Source of the DNA: Argyresthia goedartella
Taxonomy: Eukaryota > Arthropoda > Insecta > Lepidoptera > Argyresthiidae
Assembly (NCBI GenBank): GCA_949825045.1
Contig: OX463807.1
Span: 14,223,501 to 14,287,500, forward strand
Direction of reading: 5' to 3'
Length of the DNA stretch: 64,000 nt
In this document: one piece after another, positions 11,379 through 24,100 of the stretch
How the letters are laid out: every line of letters starts with the position of its first letter
Position numbering within the stretch: position 1 is the first letter of the stretch
The notes under the pieces: generated by a model
Seen by the model: the letters and a program-made list of their open reading frames with translations, nothing else
What the model was told of the DNA's origin: nothing
The model's database searches: none
Program-made: the position numbers and the translations under genes

Positions 11379-11642
11379 GCTCCGTAGTTTTATGGTTTCA
11401 CACTCGTTTATAACGCAGGAGAAGCGTGTTAGTATGGTGCTGACCATATACCTATTAGATAAGTAATTTAATTTTATTACCAAAGTACATTATTAAAACA
11501 TCGTGAGGAAACCTTTAATCTCTATAGCTGCGGCGATTGGCTAGCCCCATGTCACGAAAAATGGTGCATTGAATAACTAGCTAAACGTGGGCAAAATTTT
11601 GCCTCTGCCACCCCATAGGGGAAAAGGCGTGATACTATATAA
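11379..11642 (+). mobile_element. SINE family B with 9-bp target duplication
   Basis: Head 'gctccgtagttttatgg', then body 'acatcgtgaggaaacc' and 'gctgcggcgattgg'. It is flanked by the direct repeat 'accggttaa' at 11370-11378 and 11643-11651. Removing the SINE plus one repeat rejoins 'ccggttaatttaaataaagc', which continues the match of the left inverted arm to the right arm. The insertion is therefore younger than the arm. Confidence 0.88.
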
Positions 11643-11651
11643 ACCGGTTAA

Positions 11652-13769
11652 TTTAAATAAAGCCTTAATTTTTATATTCAAACCTGAAATTAATAGGTTT
11701 TTTTTGTCAGGGTATCCAAGCGCTGGTTTTGGCTATGATATAGGTATATGTAGGGTGGGTATATAAACCAGCACGGCAATAAAATGACTTGAGCAATGAG
11801 TGTGAATTTTTCATGTCGTTTTTTACCTAAAATTTCTCACCTACCTGTATAATTTTTAATATCTATGCATTTTATTTAAATATAAAGATTTCACCAACTG
11901 GCAAATATTTCTTTGGCTTAATAAAAAACATAATGTATACCTACTATTCCAAAAGCATTATTATCTCTTCACCACACGGACCACGCCAGGTTCACTTCAA
12001 ATAAAACAATGAGCCTTGCCGCACACACGCAGCCATATTGCGTTTTACATAAGCATACACCGCCACACGCAAACATTGCCGATATTTAGTATTTAAATAC
12101 TTTTTCTTTCTTTTTATACTTCAGTATATTTCATTGACTTTTCCGAACATCAATATTATATTTGTAATTATATTGTCTGAAGTCAGTATTTTTTGGTATA
12201 TTTTTGATAAAACGTTAATGCAACTCCGTAGAGGTCGTCCTCGTGACATGATCTTCACAGAATTTCCCAGATTTAGCCCTCGCGAACTTTGCGAATATTG
12301 ATGTTCGGGGACTTCCCCGGGTTTAGTCTATATATTTAGGGCAAAGATCAGTCATTTACAGATATGACAAGAAAGGTGCTCGCTGTTGTTCTAAAAATAA
12401 CAACAGCGAGCACCTTTTTATAAAGCAATTATAAAACTATAAAATGAACAATCTATTATTTTCAAATCATGGTCCAGATTTAATGTCTTCAGTTGTGTGA
12501 ATAGGTTTGGTAGATACATAATATAGTTATTATTTACTTGAAACATCCAGGGTATTTTCAGTAAAGCTATTTGGCAAAGTATAATGATGACGACTTCCAC
12601 ATTATAAAGATGACGAGTTCACCACTTTTTGAAAAGCATTAAATGCGAAATTGCCACACCAGACCAAACAAACAGATTCATCAAGAAAAATGTGTCAGCA
12701 TTTTTAAAAACAAAGCAAGGTTTAAAGATGAAGGAGTTTTTGTAAAAAAAAAATACGGTAAACGGCCGCCAGGTTTATCAACGGTGAAAAAACAAAAAAT
12801 AATTGCACTAACTTCATTCCGAAATAACGTATCGTCATACGACTACTTATAGGTGTTAGCAAAAGGCAGGTATTTCCTTGTATGTTAGTGATTAAAGTGA
12901 CTTATTCTTTCAATATAAGTAAGGTAATGAGAATACACAATACAAGTTGGTAATTCTAAATTTTTGACGGTCTTTATTTAGTTTAAAGAAGTATGTGTTG
13001 TAGATATAAATGATCACTATGAATGACTCTTTCGATCTGCATCATAAAATATGGCATGTCATTCTTGACGCATTAGACCGATTCGAGTTCCGACTAATAC
13101 AAGCAATTGTTTAAAATTCCATAAATGCGGTATTTATTATTAAAAAAAAAGGAAAGTCTACTTTACATTGAATGTGCTATTTCCAAAATTTAAGATAGTT
13201 GCCCTCCACTTGGCGTTCGTTTTTCCACTCCTACTAATGTTATAAACGCGAAAGTTTGTGAATATGTATGTATGGCTATTTGTTACTATTTTGCGCAAAA
13301 ACTACTTTATAGATTTAAATGATATTTTACAATAATGTAGCGTATACATCCAAATAACACATTGGCTATAATTTATAAAGATATCGTGTGAATTGTCCAA
13401 AATATACTGATAAGTGTCAAGTATGTAGCAAAAAATGCTGCCAAAAATATAATAAAAATTGATACCTTATTTCTAATGCAAATTTGGTCGTAACAAATTG
13501 ATCCTTACCAAATAAATTACTTTTATTGCTTTTGGTATTTAAAGTAGATAAACTTTGTTTTTCACACTAAAACATTTAGATAAATATTTTCAAGTCGGTC
13601 CAAACGGGAGAGCATACACTTTAAGGCTTTGGGTGGTTTTACTTTGGGTGGAAACTACTAGTTTCGAGAACGTGAGAGAAAGTGATGAACTGAGAGGGAC
13701 TCTGTTTCTCGTTTTCCTATTAAATTACCATACCTTTTCAGAGATTAAAAAGGCCTTTTGATTGAATGA
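11652..13769. other. Spacer between inverted arms, unassigned
   Basis: AT-rich with no recognisable domain. A short frame at 12643-12852 (69 codons, lysine-rich) matches nothing I know. A perfect hairpin sits at 12372-12417. If the arms are terminal repeats of one element, this is its decayed interior. Confidence 0.4.
12372..12417. repeat. Perfect 19-bp hairpin, 8-base loop
   Basis: Arms 12372-12390 and 12399-12417 are exact reverse complements. Although followed by a T-run, this is eukaryotic DNA with no operon, so a bacterial-type terminator reading is not appropriate. Confidence 0.9.
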
Positions 13770-14285
13770 ACCGGTATAAACTGATTTATTAGGGTTCACC
13801 CCATTAAGATTTTGTACACGACTGTACATATATTGAAAGGTATTGAAGATTTAAAAATTATTTTTAATGCACTTCTTCAAAGTAAACCAGGTCAATATTG
13901 TTTCGTCGGACTATTTCTGGACAATTTTTGGCACAAATTCCAAACTGATGGTCGCAGGTGGTTAGAAGATATTTGATGATATAAAAATGCTCAAGCTGAA
14001 ATTATCACCAAGATGTCTTGTTGAAATTTGGCATGTCGTGTGGACTAATAATGGATTATTTTTTAAAATCTAAAACAAGTCGATAGGCCCTTCCGTTTGC
14101 TTTTAGAGAGATGAGGATTACAGGTTGACGTCAAGCTGTAATTCTCACCAACTTTAACTTCTAAGATATAAGTGGACTATTTTTCTCTCCTGTGGACTAT
14201 TTATGACTATTTCTGGAGTATTTTTGGGCAGTGTCAAATTTCATTTTCTTGAAGGTTTCAATTTTGTGAATTACAGCTTCAGGAT
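13770..14285 (-). repeat. Right arm of the ~480-bp imperfect inverted repeat
   Basis: The reverse complement matches 10895-11378. Shared phrases include 'tagtccacttat', 'cggaagggcctatcgact', 'gacatgcca', 'ttgtccagaaatagtcc' and 'cagtcgtgta'. It ends about 25 bases before the mariner element at 14312. Confidence 0.7.
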
Positions 14286-14311
14286 CGTGAGATTTAAGCA
14301 ATATATACATA

Positions 14312-15611
14312 GTCAGGTCATAAGTTCTGTCACATGTGCAATATGAAATAATTTAGACATGTTTATTATTTATGTAAACATTTATATAGCAAAATGAACT
14401 TAATAAAACATAGATTCTTATGGTAATAAAGTTTATTCAAAATGACCCTCGCGATTTTGAATACAGGCCTTTATTCTGCGCGGCCAGTCGTCTATCGCAG
14501 CACGAACGAGGTCCATGTCAATATCGGCGGCTGCCTTAATCAAGGATGCCTTGAGTGACTCCAAATCAGGATGAGGCTTTGAGCAGGCCTTTTCCTCCAA
14601 GTGTTGCCATATCTTGTAATCAAACGGACTCAAATCTGGACTGGAGGAGGGCCAGTCATCGTTCCGGATGAAGTCGATTTCACGCGCCGCCAGCCAGTCT
14701 TGTGTGCTTTTCGCTCTAGGAGCTGGCGCAGAATCTTGTTGGAATATCCAGTGCCTGTTATTAAACATGGTATGAGAAACAGGTTCCACAAGGTTCTTGA
14801 GGACTGTATTTAGTACACAACTGCATTAGTTTTTACGCCTTTCTCACAAAAATGTACCTCAGTTAAGCCCCAATAAGAGACTCCCAAGCAAATCATGAGC
14901 GAGGATGGAAAATGACCTCGTTGGACACGCGGAATACGGTTGCTCGCTTCTTCACTGCTGTGTGCGTACACCTTATCATTTTGTTTGTTGTAGCTCTCTT
15001 CCACGGTGAAAATTTTTTCATCCGAAAAAAGAATTTACCGATGCTTTTTTCCCGCGTACCGCTTCAACAAAGCGCGGCATCTTTTCAGTCTCAGGTCCAT
15101 TAAACGAGCGTCCAAACGATGTCCTGTTTTTCTTCGATGTGCCCTAAGCCCTAAGTCTTCATTTAACACCCTTTTCACCGTGGTCCTGCTTAACCCCATC
15201 TGAAGGGCCAACAGTTTCTGCTTACGTATGGGATTTCTTAGAATTCGCGCTTTCACAGCTTTTATCACTGCTGGTGTCCTAACAGAGCGAGGGCGACCAC
15301 TTCTTGACCTGTCATCTACACTAGAGTCTTCATTGTATCGTTTTATGGTACGATAAACGAATCTTTTGGTTATATTCAAATTTTTCAGTAAGTCGAAAAT
15401 CTGAATTGGCGCGTAACCGCAACGATGCAACGCAATAACTGCGACACGGTCTTCTTTAAGTGTCCACTCCATATTTAAAAATGAGGAAAATTCTAAAAAG
15501 TACACATTTTTTTTTTCATGAAAAATACGAAATTCGAATTCAATAAACTTTTTTGTGGCCAGCGTTCTAAATTCAAAAGTTTTTATTGTGTGACAGAACT
15601 TATGACCTGAC
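14312..15611 (-). mobile_element. Mariner element, DD37D (maT-like), nearly full length
   Basis: About 1.3 kb bounded by inverted ends 'gtcaggtcataagttctgtc' (from 14312) and its exact reverse complement ending at 15611. The matching TIR core is at least 23 bp. A TA lies directly left of the element (14310-14311); the right flank is TG, consistent with one mutated TA target base. It contains a single transposase gene on the minus strand. Copy 2 of the family, with related TIRs, is at about 27118-28380. Confidence 0.92.
14433..15472 (-). pseudogene. Mariner transposase, DD37D, two lesions
   Basis: A cut-and-paste transposase. The N-terminal ~120 residues form paired helix-turn-helix DNA-binding domains around a 'DDRSRSGRPRS' linker (the GRPR-like AT-hook). 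The catalytic triad is visible: D in 'LFSDEKIF', D in 'IFQQDSAPAP' and D in 'PDLSPFDYKIW'. I count 37 residues between the second and third aspartates, which places it in DD37D (maT) rather than classic DD34D mariner. The start at 15472 ('MEWTLKEDRVAV') is preferred over 15505 because copy 2 also begins with MEW. Lesions are an in-frame TAA at 15035-15037 just before the first catalytic motif and a one-base frameshift near 14812. It would otherwise be about 345 residues. Confidence 0.9.
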
Positions 15612-16735
15612 TGTGTATATATACTGTTTTAAACTACTCAACTTTAACACTATAACTTTGATTTTATCCAAATTACCTAACTCAATATTTATACTTATTC
15701 AAAATTACATAGTTATTACGATGTTTATGATATTTTGTTGCTACATAAAATAAATGTATTTATATAAGCGGGCCGTTGAAAGAATATATATTATTATGTT
15801 GAATACGGTTACAAATACATGAGTACTTAGAATTTCCAGAATCCAAAATGAAAATAATTTTAGTCGGCTTTACATATTGGTTCAAAGTTTAAATTGTGTA
15901 TTTATACGCGAAAAGTAATTTATATAACGAATAATACTTCAGTTGTGACCCAAGTCACATAATACTAACCCCTGTGTAGTAAATGTACTACTAATATAAT
16001 AAAAAATGTAACAAATGTAATACTAATTGTACTACCCAAATAAACAGCTTTTAAAGATCTTCAGTACATCTAATCATTCAAATGGTTGTATTTAGCAGTA
16101 GGTATGTGCTCATATGTATCTTTGTTTCTTCGAGTGTTCCTTGATATTTCCATACCAGATGCAAAGGACTAGTCCTTCCTCATGCATAATGTGCTAGCTA
16201 TTGAATAGCTTACTAAAGTTAGGCTCAATTGTGAAGTGAGTGTGACGCTGTTTTGTATCTTTACCTAAATACGTTAAAATATTTTTTCATATTGTAGCAT
16301 TTCTAAACCTTTTAGCTGCAAGTAATAAATCTGATAAGCCACTACAGTATCAGAGGTAGCATAAACAGAATCGCCTTTATTACCAAGGAATAAAGCTCAC
16401 CCTCCCGGCGATATTGTTCAAGGGCATACAAGGATTTGGGCCCAGGAATGCGACTTTCCCCGAGGAACCGGGTATGCAGGTGCGTAAGTGTGTGTGTGTT
16501 GATGTTGATGATGTCATAGTGTGAGTCAACGATCAATGGCTGTCTCTGTTGATAACGCAGCTAGTTGATGATCAATCGATGTGTGTGAGGTGTGTTTTAT
16601 CCGGATATGTTTTGTGTTTTGTTTTTTGATACAACCATTTAAATATTAATCTTAGGTAGGTTGGGAAACTTAAATGTTTTAAGATACTGACAAAATCATG
16701 ATCCAAAAGTGATGTAGAATGTAGCCTCTTAAGGG
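15612..16735. other. Unassigned AT-rich DNA
   Basis: No gene or known element recognised. Confidence 0.4.
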
Positions 16736-16965
16736 CAAAATACACTGCCAACAAAGGATTACGATTGGTACGTTGCATCCAGCCAAATTTTGTATGTCCT
16801 TTAATCGCCCTTGGCAGGAAGGCATACGTTGCATGCAAATCCGGCAGCATTGGCTGTATGCAGTGTAGTCGCTTGCTGTCAGCCACGCAAACAACAGGCG
16901 CACGTCTGCGGGCGGCTAGCGCATGCGTGGTTCTGCGCACAAAATGGCTCGACAGTAAAGTGGAC
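16736..16965 (+). repeat. Dispersed repeat, copy 1 of 2
   Basis: Shares with 19230-19435 the ordered phrases 'ccagc/caacaaaggatta', 'agccaaattt', 'cttggcagg', 'gctgtatgcagtg', 'gtcagc' and 'ctgcgcacaaaatggctcga'. About 200 bp, same orientation, no coding potential. Class unknown. Confidence 0.6.
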
Positions 16966-17029
16966 CCTTTAAACCCGAGAGAAAAAAAACTTCAACCATC
17001 CCAGTTATTACTTATGTCCACGTCATTTT

Positions 17030-17490
17030 TTTAACCCTCGATGACAAAGAGGAGTGTTATAAGTATGAAGTGTCTGTCTGTTTGTTTGTCTGTGTGTGTG
17101 TCTGTGTGTATGTCTGTCTGTGGCACTCTAGAGCTCAAGCGTGTAGACGGATTTTAATGCGGCTTTTTGTAAATGATAGTATACTTCCCTGCGATGTTTC
17201 TTAGCTATGATTTATTAAAATCGGTTCAGTAGTTCGAAACTTATTAGCTTAACAAGGACACATGTTAACCAAATTTTAATTTTTTTAAACCCAGATGACG
17301 AAAAATATGAGTGTTGTTATAGGTTTGAGGCGTCTATCTGTCGTGTGTGTGTATATGCGAGGGTGTGTATATATGAGGGTGTGTCTGTGTGTGTATCTAT
17401 GTGTGGCACCCTAAGGCTCAAACGGGTGGACGGATATTGGTGATATGGTACAAGTACAAGTCAGAGACGATGAAAAAGAGGGTTGTTATA
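17030..17490 (+). repeat. Microsatellite-bearing dispersed repeat, copies 1-2
   Basis: Two successive copies begin with phrases like 'taaccctcgatgacaaagag' and 'gtgttataagt'. They contain a (TG/TC)n run, then 'ggcactctagagctcaagcg' or 'ggcaccctaaggctcaaacg', then 'gtagacggattttaatgcgg'. I know phrases like these as a widespread lepidopteran repeat. Further partial copies follow at 18063-18775. Confidence 0.65.
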
Positions 17491-17884
17491 AGTTTGAAGT
17501 TTCCGTCTGTGTGTGGTTACATATCATTCTAAATTTGTTTCAACTATTTTCGATATAACTACGGTCGAATCACCAATGTTCATCTCGCCTATTGGACGAC
17601 TCATCTATTGTTTTATTTACCTATGTTTGATTAAACTAAGTTCAATAGAACTAACGAACGATTCATCTAATGATTTGTTGACTGAATGTTTCAACTATGT
17701 TTGCAATACCTAATGGACGATTGGTTTGGTATTAAATACATTAATGGGGCGAATACTCAGCCACCTATGTACAGTCTAAACTTTTGGACTCAGTGCCATG
17801 ACAAAATAATAAAACGCACTCAGAATAGTGCTGAGGCCTTCCACCATCACATTAACGAGATATGCGCAAAGCGACACGTTGGGT

Positions 17885-18062
<178 letters not shown>

Positions 18063-18065
<3 letters not shown>

Positions 18066-18170
18066 TGTGTGTTTGTGTGAAGATGTGTCTCTGTGTGTGT
18101 CTGTCTGCGGCACGCTAGCGCTCTATATGTATATATGTGTGTATATATATATATATACACACCTATACAC

Positions 18171-18208
<38 letters not shown>

Positions 18209-18775
18209 TTGTGTGAAGATGTGTCTCTGTGTGTGTCTGTCTGCGGCACGCTAGCGCTCAAATGGGTGGACGGATATTGGTGATGCGGTACAAGTCAGAG
18301 ACGACGAAAAAAATAGGGGTCTGTGGCATAGGCGCTCTAACGGGTGGACGAATTTTGGAGATGCTTCATACAACTCAGAAAGTATGTATTACTGAGACAC
18401 AGATTGACTTCCACATTTTTAACCCCCAACAACCAGGTGAGGTGTTATTAAATTTTGAAGCCTCTGTAGGTCGGTTTGTCTGTATATCTGTCCATGGAAC
18501 CCTAGCGGTCAAATAGGCAGTAGTATTTTGATGCGGTTTTCAGTAACCGATGGTAGTACACTTCCCTATGAAAAATGTAAGATATTTTTTATTAAAATCA
18601 CTTCAGTAGTAAGAAAGTTCTCAGCTTAATACAGAATAGCGGTCTAACGTGGACTGATTTTAATGCAATTTTTATAGTTGTTAGTAGACTTCACTGCGAT
18701 GTTTTGTCGATATATTTTATTAAAAATTCAAAATTTATCAACCTATGGAAACAAGTGAACCAAATTTTAGCCGTA
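18063..18775 (+). repeat. Microsatellite-bearing repeat, tandem partial copies
   Basis: A block of about 60 bases ending 'ctgcggcacgctagcgctc' occurs at about 18064-18122 and again at about 18199-18260 with nearly identical sequence, separated by another TA run (an offset of about 138 bases). Downstream partial copies carry 'gggtggacggatattggtga', 'cccccaacaacc' and 'ggaaccctagcggtcaaata'. The block is built by local duplication of one repeat family. Confidence 0.65.
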
Positions 18776-19229
18776 AGCTTCCATTAAAGTTTCAGGGGTG
18801 TTTTAAACACTGTCAGATAGGCTCATGATGTATCGAAGACGGTTGCATTAAAAAAATTAAGGTAAACTCACGAGTGTATCGGATTGATTTGATTTTTGAT
18901 TGACTCAGAGTTATTTGATTGCGGAACTTCCCGAGTTGTATAGAGACTTGCCCTGCCTTTGGGACTTATCATCTGAACCATTCTAATTACTCTACTCAAC
19001 ATAAAATACATGGGTCATTTTATATATGCCATTTTATATTATAGATGCCATAACATCGATGTAAAGAATGTACAGTACGCAAGCGTAGACACTTCCTCTG
19101 TGCCCAACGTTCGTTTCGGTTTGGCTGGAAGCATGCTGGTTGCCGTGTTGCGGCACTCGCTTCTTCATGGTGACCATTCCTGGAAGCCGTTGCTAGCAGC
19201 CGTGAATAAGCCAAGCCCTTTAATACGTA
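18776..19229. other. Unassigned DNA
   Basis: No coding region recognised. Confidence 0.35.
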
Positions 19230-19435
19230 AGCAACGGCAGCCAGCAAAGGATTACAGCAGTGTATTACGTTGCTTCTAGCCAAATTTCGTATAATCTTCA
19301 AAGCCTTGGCAGGGTGGCATGCATTGCCAGCAACCTGGCAAGAGCGTTAGCTGTATGCAGTGAAGTCGTTTGCGTCAGCGCAGACGTAATAACGCGTCGC
19401 TCTGCGCACAAAATGGCTCGAGAGTGCTGGATCTT
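19230..19435 (+). repeat. Dispersed repeat, copy 2 of 2
   Basis: Same ordered motifs as 16736-16965, ending with the shared 'ctgcgcacaaaatggctcga'. Confidence 0.6.
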
Positions 19436-20211
19436 CAGAAACGATTATGAAGTTTATAGGTAGCGATATTCGTAAACACAATCTTGTATCATGGTCTATG
19501 GTATTTTCCGACCTTGCTCTCTGCTCTTGTAATATTTGATGTATGAATTATCCAAATTAAAATTAAAGTTAATCGCAACTGAACATTCTCCATTGGTCGG
19601 AATCAAAGTAGTAATCATGGATTGCTGTTTTCCGGTTTCCGGTAGCAGACCGGAAAATTATTTATAAAAATAGCTTCAGACTGTTATTTATTTTCAGTCG
19701 TAGACGAACTGTTTATGAGTCAATCAAGACTTTATAAAATGCACCTTTTTACTTTTCGTACGACTCAAAGGTAAAAGACATTTTCGAGCAGTGGGACACC
19801 GTAATGGAAAGATATAAAAAAATAGAAAATGTATAAAATCTAATTTATTTAGGATGCTAAAATAAGAAAACATAAAATGTTCCTTAATTAACCGACTATA
19901 AAAAACCAAAGGGAGAATTATGTGGTTGAGAGGAAAGTTTATTTAAATTGCAATGTTTTTATGCTTATGTAAATGGATGTTCGCGTCAACTTTAACGGCT
20001 TGAATTTGACCCACTTCTCGTTATCCAATTGAGCTGAAAATTTGTATGTTCATGTAAGTTGGATAACAATGCAATATATTTTAACTTGGAGCTGATCTGA
20101 TGATGAAGACGAAAGGTGGCCAGGAGAACTCTTTAATAAAACGACGCAACCCCATCAAGTTTAGGCTCGCTCGATTTGTCTTGACAAATACTTTGGTTCC
20201 AGAATATTTTT
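19436..20211. other. Unassigned AT-rich DNA
   Basis: No gene or known element recognised. Confidence 0.35.
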
Positions 20212-21134
20212 TCACCTTTCATTCGGAAAAGTAAGTTTTGCTATTTTAAAATTTAAAAACCGGTCAAGTGCGAGTCTAAATCGCGCACGAAGGGTTCCGT
20301 ACCACCGTTCAATGGAAGCGATGGTGTGGAGTGAATAGTTTGGATTTTACACAGCAAAATATTGTTTACAAAGTTATTGGTGCGGTTACTTTCACACTCC
20401 ATGTACGTAACCAGGTGCATCCATAAGTTTGTATGTGGTATTGAAAGAATTGTTGTATGGGAGCCCCCTTAAACATTTCTTTTATCCTGTTTTTTAGTAT
20501 TTGTTGTTATAGCGGCAACATAAATACATAATCTGTGAAAATTTCAACTCTCTAGCTAGCTAGGTTCTTGAGATACAGCCTGGTGACAGACGGACGGACG
20601 GACGGACGGACGGACAGCGGAGTCTTAGTAATAGGGTCCCGTTTGGAACCCTTCGGGTACGGAACCCTAAAAAACGAACATATTTCATGTTTTACTTTAA
20701 CAACGTTATGTGTTTTTTTTTTTTTTGTAATAAAAAAAAAGACACAATAGGTATATGTTTTACTGAAATCATTACTATCGATGACTGTTATTGTGATATA
20801 ATGAATATTGATATCCGATACAATTGTAATATTAGATTCGATTATTTTTACACATTGGTGACCTTACCCTAAGCCGTCACAATCCGCCATTAAAAAAAAA
20901 AAATTTTTTTTGTAATAAAAAAAAAGTCACAATATATGTTTTACTGAAATCATTACTATCGATGACTGTTATTGTGATAAAATGAATATTGATATCCGAT
21001 ACAATTGTAATATTAGATTCGATTATTTTTACACATTGGTGACCTTAACCTAAGCCGTCACAATCCGCCATTAAAAAAAAAACTTTTTTTTATTTTCATT
21101 AAAGATACAAATTTATATATCTAGACATAAAGAG
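20212..21134 (-). repeat. Repeat family R, inverted copy, right part
   Basis: Reverse complement of parts of 2161-3650. 'tttcattcggaaaagtaag' at about 20217 matches the unit end, and 'gatgactgttattgtgat' matches the unit middle. The segment from about 20745 to 20895 is duplicated at about 20932-21080, each copy ending 'ccgtcacaatccgccattaa'. It is split by the insertions at 20255-20674 and 21135-24577. The remaining part is at 24587-25118. Confidence 0.75.
20255..20674 (+). repeat. Lepidopteran dispersed repeat with (GACG)n run
   Basis: Starts 'aaccggtcaagtgcgagtc', contains 'gcgcacgaagggttccgtac', 'gaaaatttcaactctctagc' and a (GACG)n microsatellite at 20588-20612, and ends 'cgggtacggaaccctaaaaa'. 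I recognise this as one of the commonest dispersed repeats in moth and butterfly genomes; its transposition mechanism is not evident here. Fragments recur at 36300, 51769, 53525 and 58345. Confidence 0.8.
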
Positions 21135-24100
21135 GCTGAGCTGCAGGCTACCCGAGGGGTCACAGGTGGCGGATAGTGAACGGCCATTAGATATGATGGT
21201 TAGCTGCGAATATATTGAATAAGCAGTCCCCAACCAAGAAGCGGCAAGGTTAACAGGAAGTAGTGGGAAGCCTGGTGGGAAGGGCTTTCTAGCAAAAAGC
21301 TACAGTTTCCAACGACAACCCTGTGACATGGCGTGATAATGCCGCCATTCAATAAGCATTCCCCTGACACCGGGATGCAGCGGTGGCAGTACGGGCAGAA
21401 AGCATAAGACTACAGCAAGTCGGATGGGTTTCTGCACGATGAATCGAGGGCGGAGTTGCACCAACAGAATGGCCTTGTCACTGCGATGTGGAAGGCAAGG
21501 GGGATACTACCACATTAATTTCCCTACATATAACAGCAACCATGAAAAAGTCAATAAAGGAAAGGAATTTAATCGACAGAAGGCCGCGATCGCGGCCCGA
21601 GTCCGGCAGGCACAGCACGGAGGCTGTGTCGGTCGTTAACATGCGAAACCCTCTAGAAGATATGCGATGGAATGAGAATACCAGAGACAGACGCAAGGCT
21701 GTCGATGATGCCATGCGAAACCCTTGCAAAATAGGGACGTGGAACGTGCGCACGCTCCATAAGACAGGGAGAACAGAAGAACTCCTACACATCCTGGACG
21801 AGACGAAAGTCGAAATACTAGGTATATGTGAACATCGCTGGGAGGGTAACGGAGACTACTGGTACGATGACTATAGAATCATCTTTAGTGGGGGCAAAGG
21901 GGGAAGTAATGGGGTTGCAATATTTTTAAACAAGGACATGGGACTCAAGGTTATGAATACACTACACATAAGTGATAGACTACTTCTGATAACGCTTAAT
22001 ACTGCACCCATTACAGTTATAATCCAGGTATATATGCCAACTTCAGCACACGATGAATCGGAAATAGAAGAAATATATGAACAACTAGACGACTTGCTAA
22101 GAGGGGTTAAAGATATTCACAGGCTATATATTATGGGCGATTTTAACGCGGTTGTGGGAGAAAACCAAAACGGAAGACACGTGGGCAGTTGGGGTCTTGG
22201 AAAAACTAACTCAAGAGGAGAAAGGTTAATACAATTTTGCAAACAATATGATATGTGCATAACTAATACCTTATTCCAAGTCCCTAAGAGAAGACGGTAC
22301 ACATGGAAGATGCCCGGAGATGTGGCAAGATATCAGATAGACTACATTATCACAAGAACTGAAGAGAGAAGGCACGTTCTGACAAGCCATGCTTACCCGG
22401 GTCCGAATATTGATAGTGACCATAACCTAGTGATGGCGAAGTGCATAATGGAACAGAGTAAAAGAGGACCAAGGGGGAAAAGCAACTCGAGGCTCAAGGC
22501 CGATATGATACAATTCAAAAGCAAAGATTTGAGAGTATCTTTTGGTAACGAAACAGACAAAGAATTGACCAAGTTAGGTTTGGAAGATAATGACCTGAAC
22601 AATAACTGGAAGAACTTTGTTAGTATAATAAGAAAATCGGCGGAGCAAACTCTAGGAAAATCTAAGAGGAAACCAAGAAAAGGATGGGTGACACCTGAGA
22701 TCATAGATACAATAAATCGTAGAAACAGTCACAGAAACCAGAAAACGGAGGAAGATAAAAAGATGTACAAATACTATAAAAACAGAGTTCAAACATTATG
22801 TGATAGAGAAAATACTAAATGGATAGAAAAACATTGTGAAGATATCGAGTTCTTTATCACAAAAGGTTTGGTAGCCCAAGGATACAACTTAATTAAAATG
22901 ATGCAAAAGAAGGCAGCAACTAAAAGTAAAGAGATAAGAGATACAGAAGGAAAACTACTTTATGACAAAGAAGACATAACAGGGAGGTGGATTGAATACA
23001 TAGAGGACTTATACAAAGGAGACAGTTTGGAGGAGTCGGCTATAGAAGAGGAACATGAAGTGGAGGAAGATAATAGGGGACCTTGCATAACATGGTCAGA
23101 ATTTGAGTAAGCGCTGAACGAGCTTAAAGACGGTAAAGCCCCCGGAAGAGACGAAATACCCTCAGAACTATTGAAACATAGCGGACCACAAACAAGAAGA
23201 CAACTATACCACATAATAGTAGAATGCTATGAAAAGGGTATAGTACCAGAAGACTTTGCGACCAGCAGGACAATCACGATGCCAAAGAAAGGAAATGCCA
23301 CAGAATGTGGAAACTATAGAACCATTAGTTTATTGTCACACGCATCCAAGATTTTACTTAAAATAATACAGCGCAGAATACAAACAAAAATTGAAGAAAA
23401 CCTAAGTGAAGACCAATTTGGCTTTAGAAAGAACAGAGGAACAAGAGAAGCTATAATAGCACTCAGAAATATAATAGATAAAAGACTAGAGCTTAACCTT
23501 AATACGTACCTCGGCTTTATCGACCTGGAGAAAGCTTTCGATAATGTTGACTGGAATATTTTATTCGGAATAATGAAGAAAAAGGGATTGAGACTGGAAG
23601 GTCAGAAGAATAATAAAGGCGTTGTACATTGACCAAAAGACAGAGATTACGATGGAAGACGTCACGAAGACAGGCAAAATCGGCAGTTTATCCCCACTAC
23701 TATTCAACATCTACATAGAAGAGGCTATAAACGAAATTAGAGAATTCTCCATAGGAGTCAAGATAAATGGAAATAATATACCGTGGATCCGATTTGCAGA
23801 TGATATTGCCCTAGTAACGGAATCTGAAGAATGGCTACAGGCGAACCTAGAAACCATGAACAGAATTTTCCAAAAATACAAACTTAAAATTAATGTTAAG
23901 AAAACAAAAGTACATGTGACGGCCAAAAAGGAAAGCCCTGCCATCAAGATAATATTGAACGGGAATGAACTGGAACAAGTTAAGCAATTCGCATATCTAG
24001 GAAGCATCATTGAAGAAACAGGTAGAAGTGATAAATAAATACGCACCAGAATAGCCATTGCAAGAAGAGCTTTCACAACAAATAGAAATATTTACAGCAA

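Noticed and set aside
12372..12417. Rho-independent terminator
   Set aside because: The hairpin plus T-run lies in eukaryotic intergenic DNA with no upstream bacterial gene.
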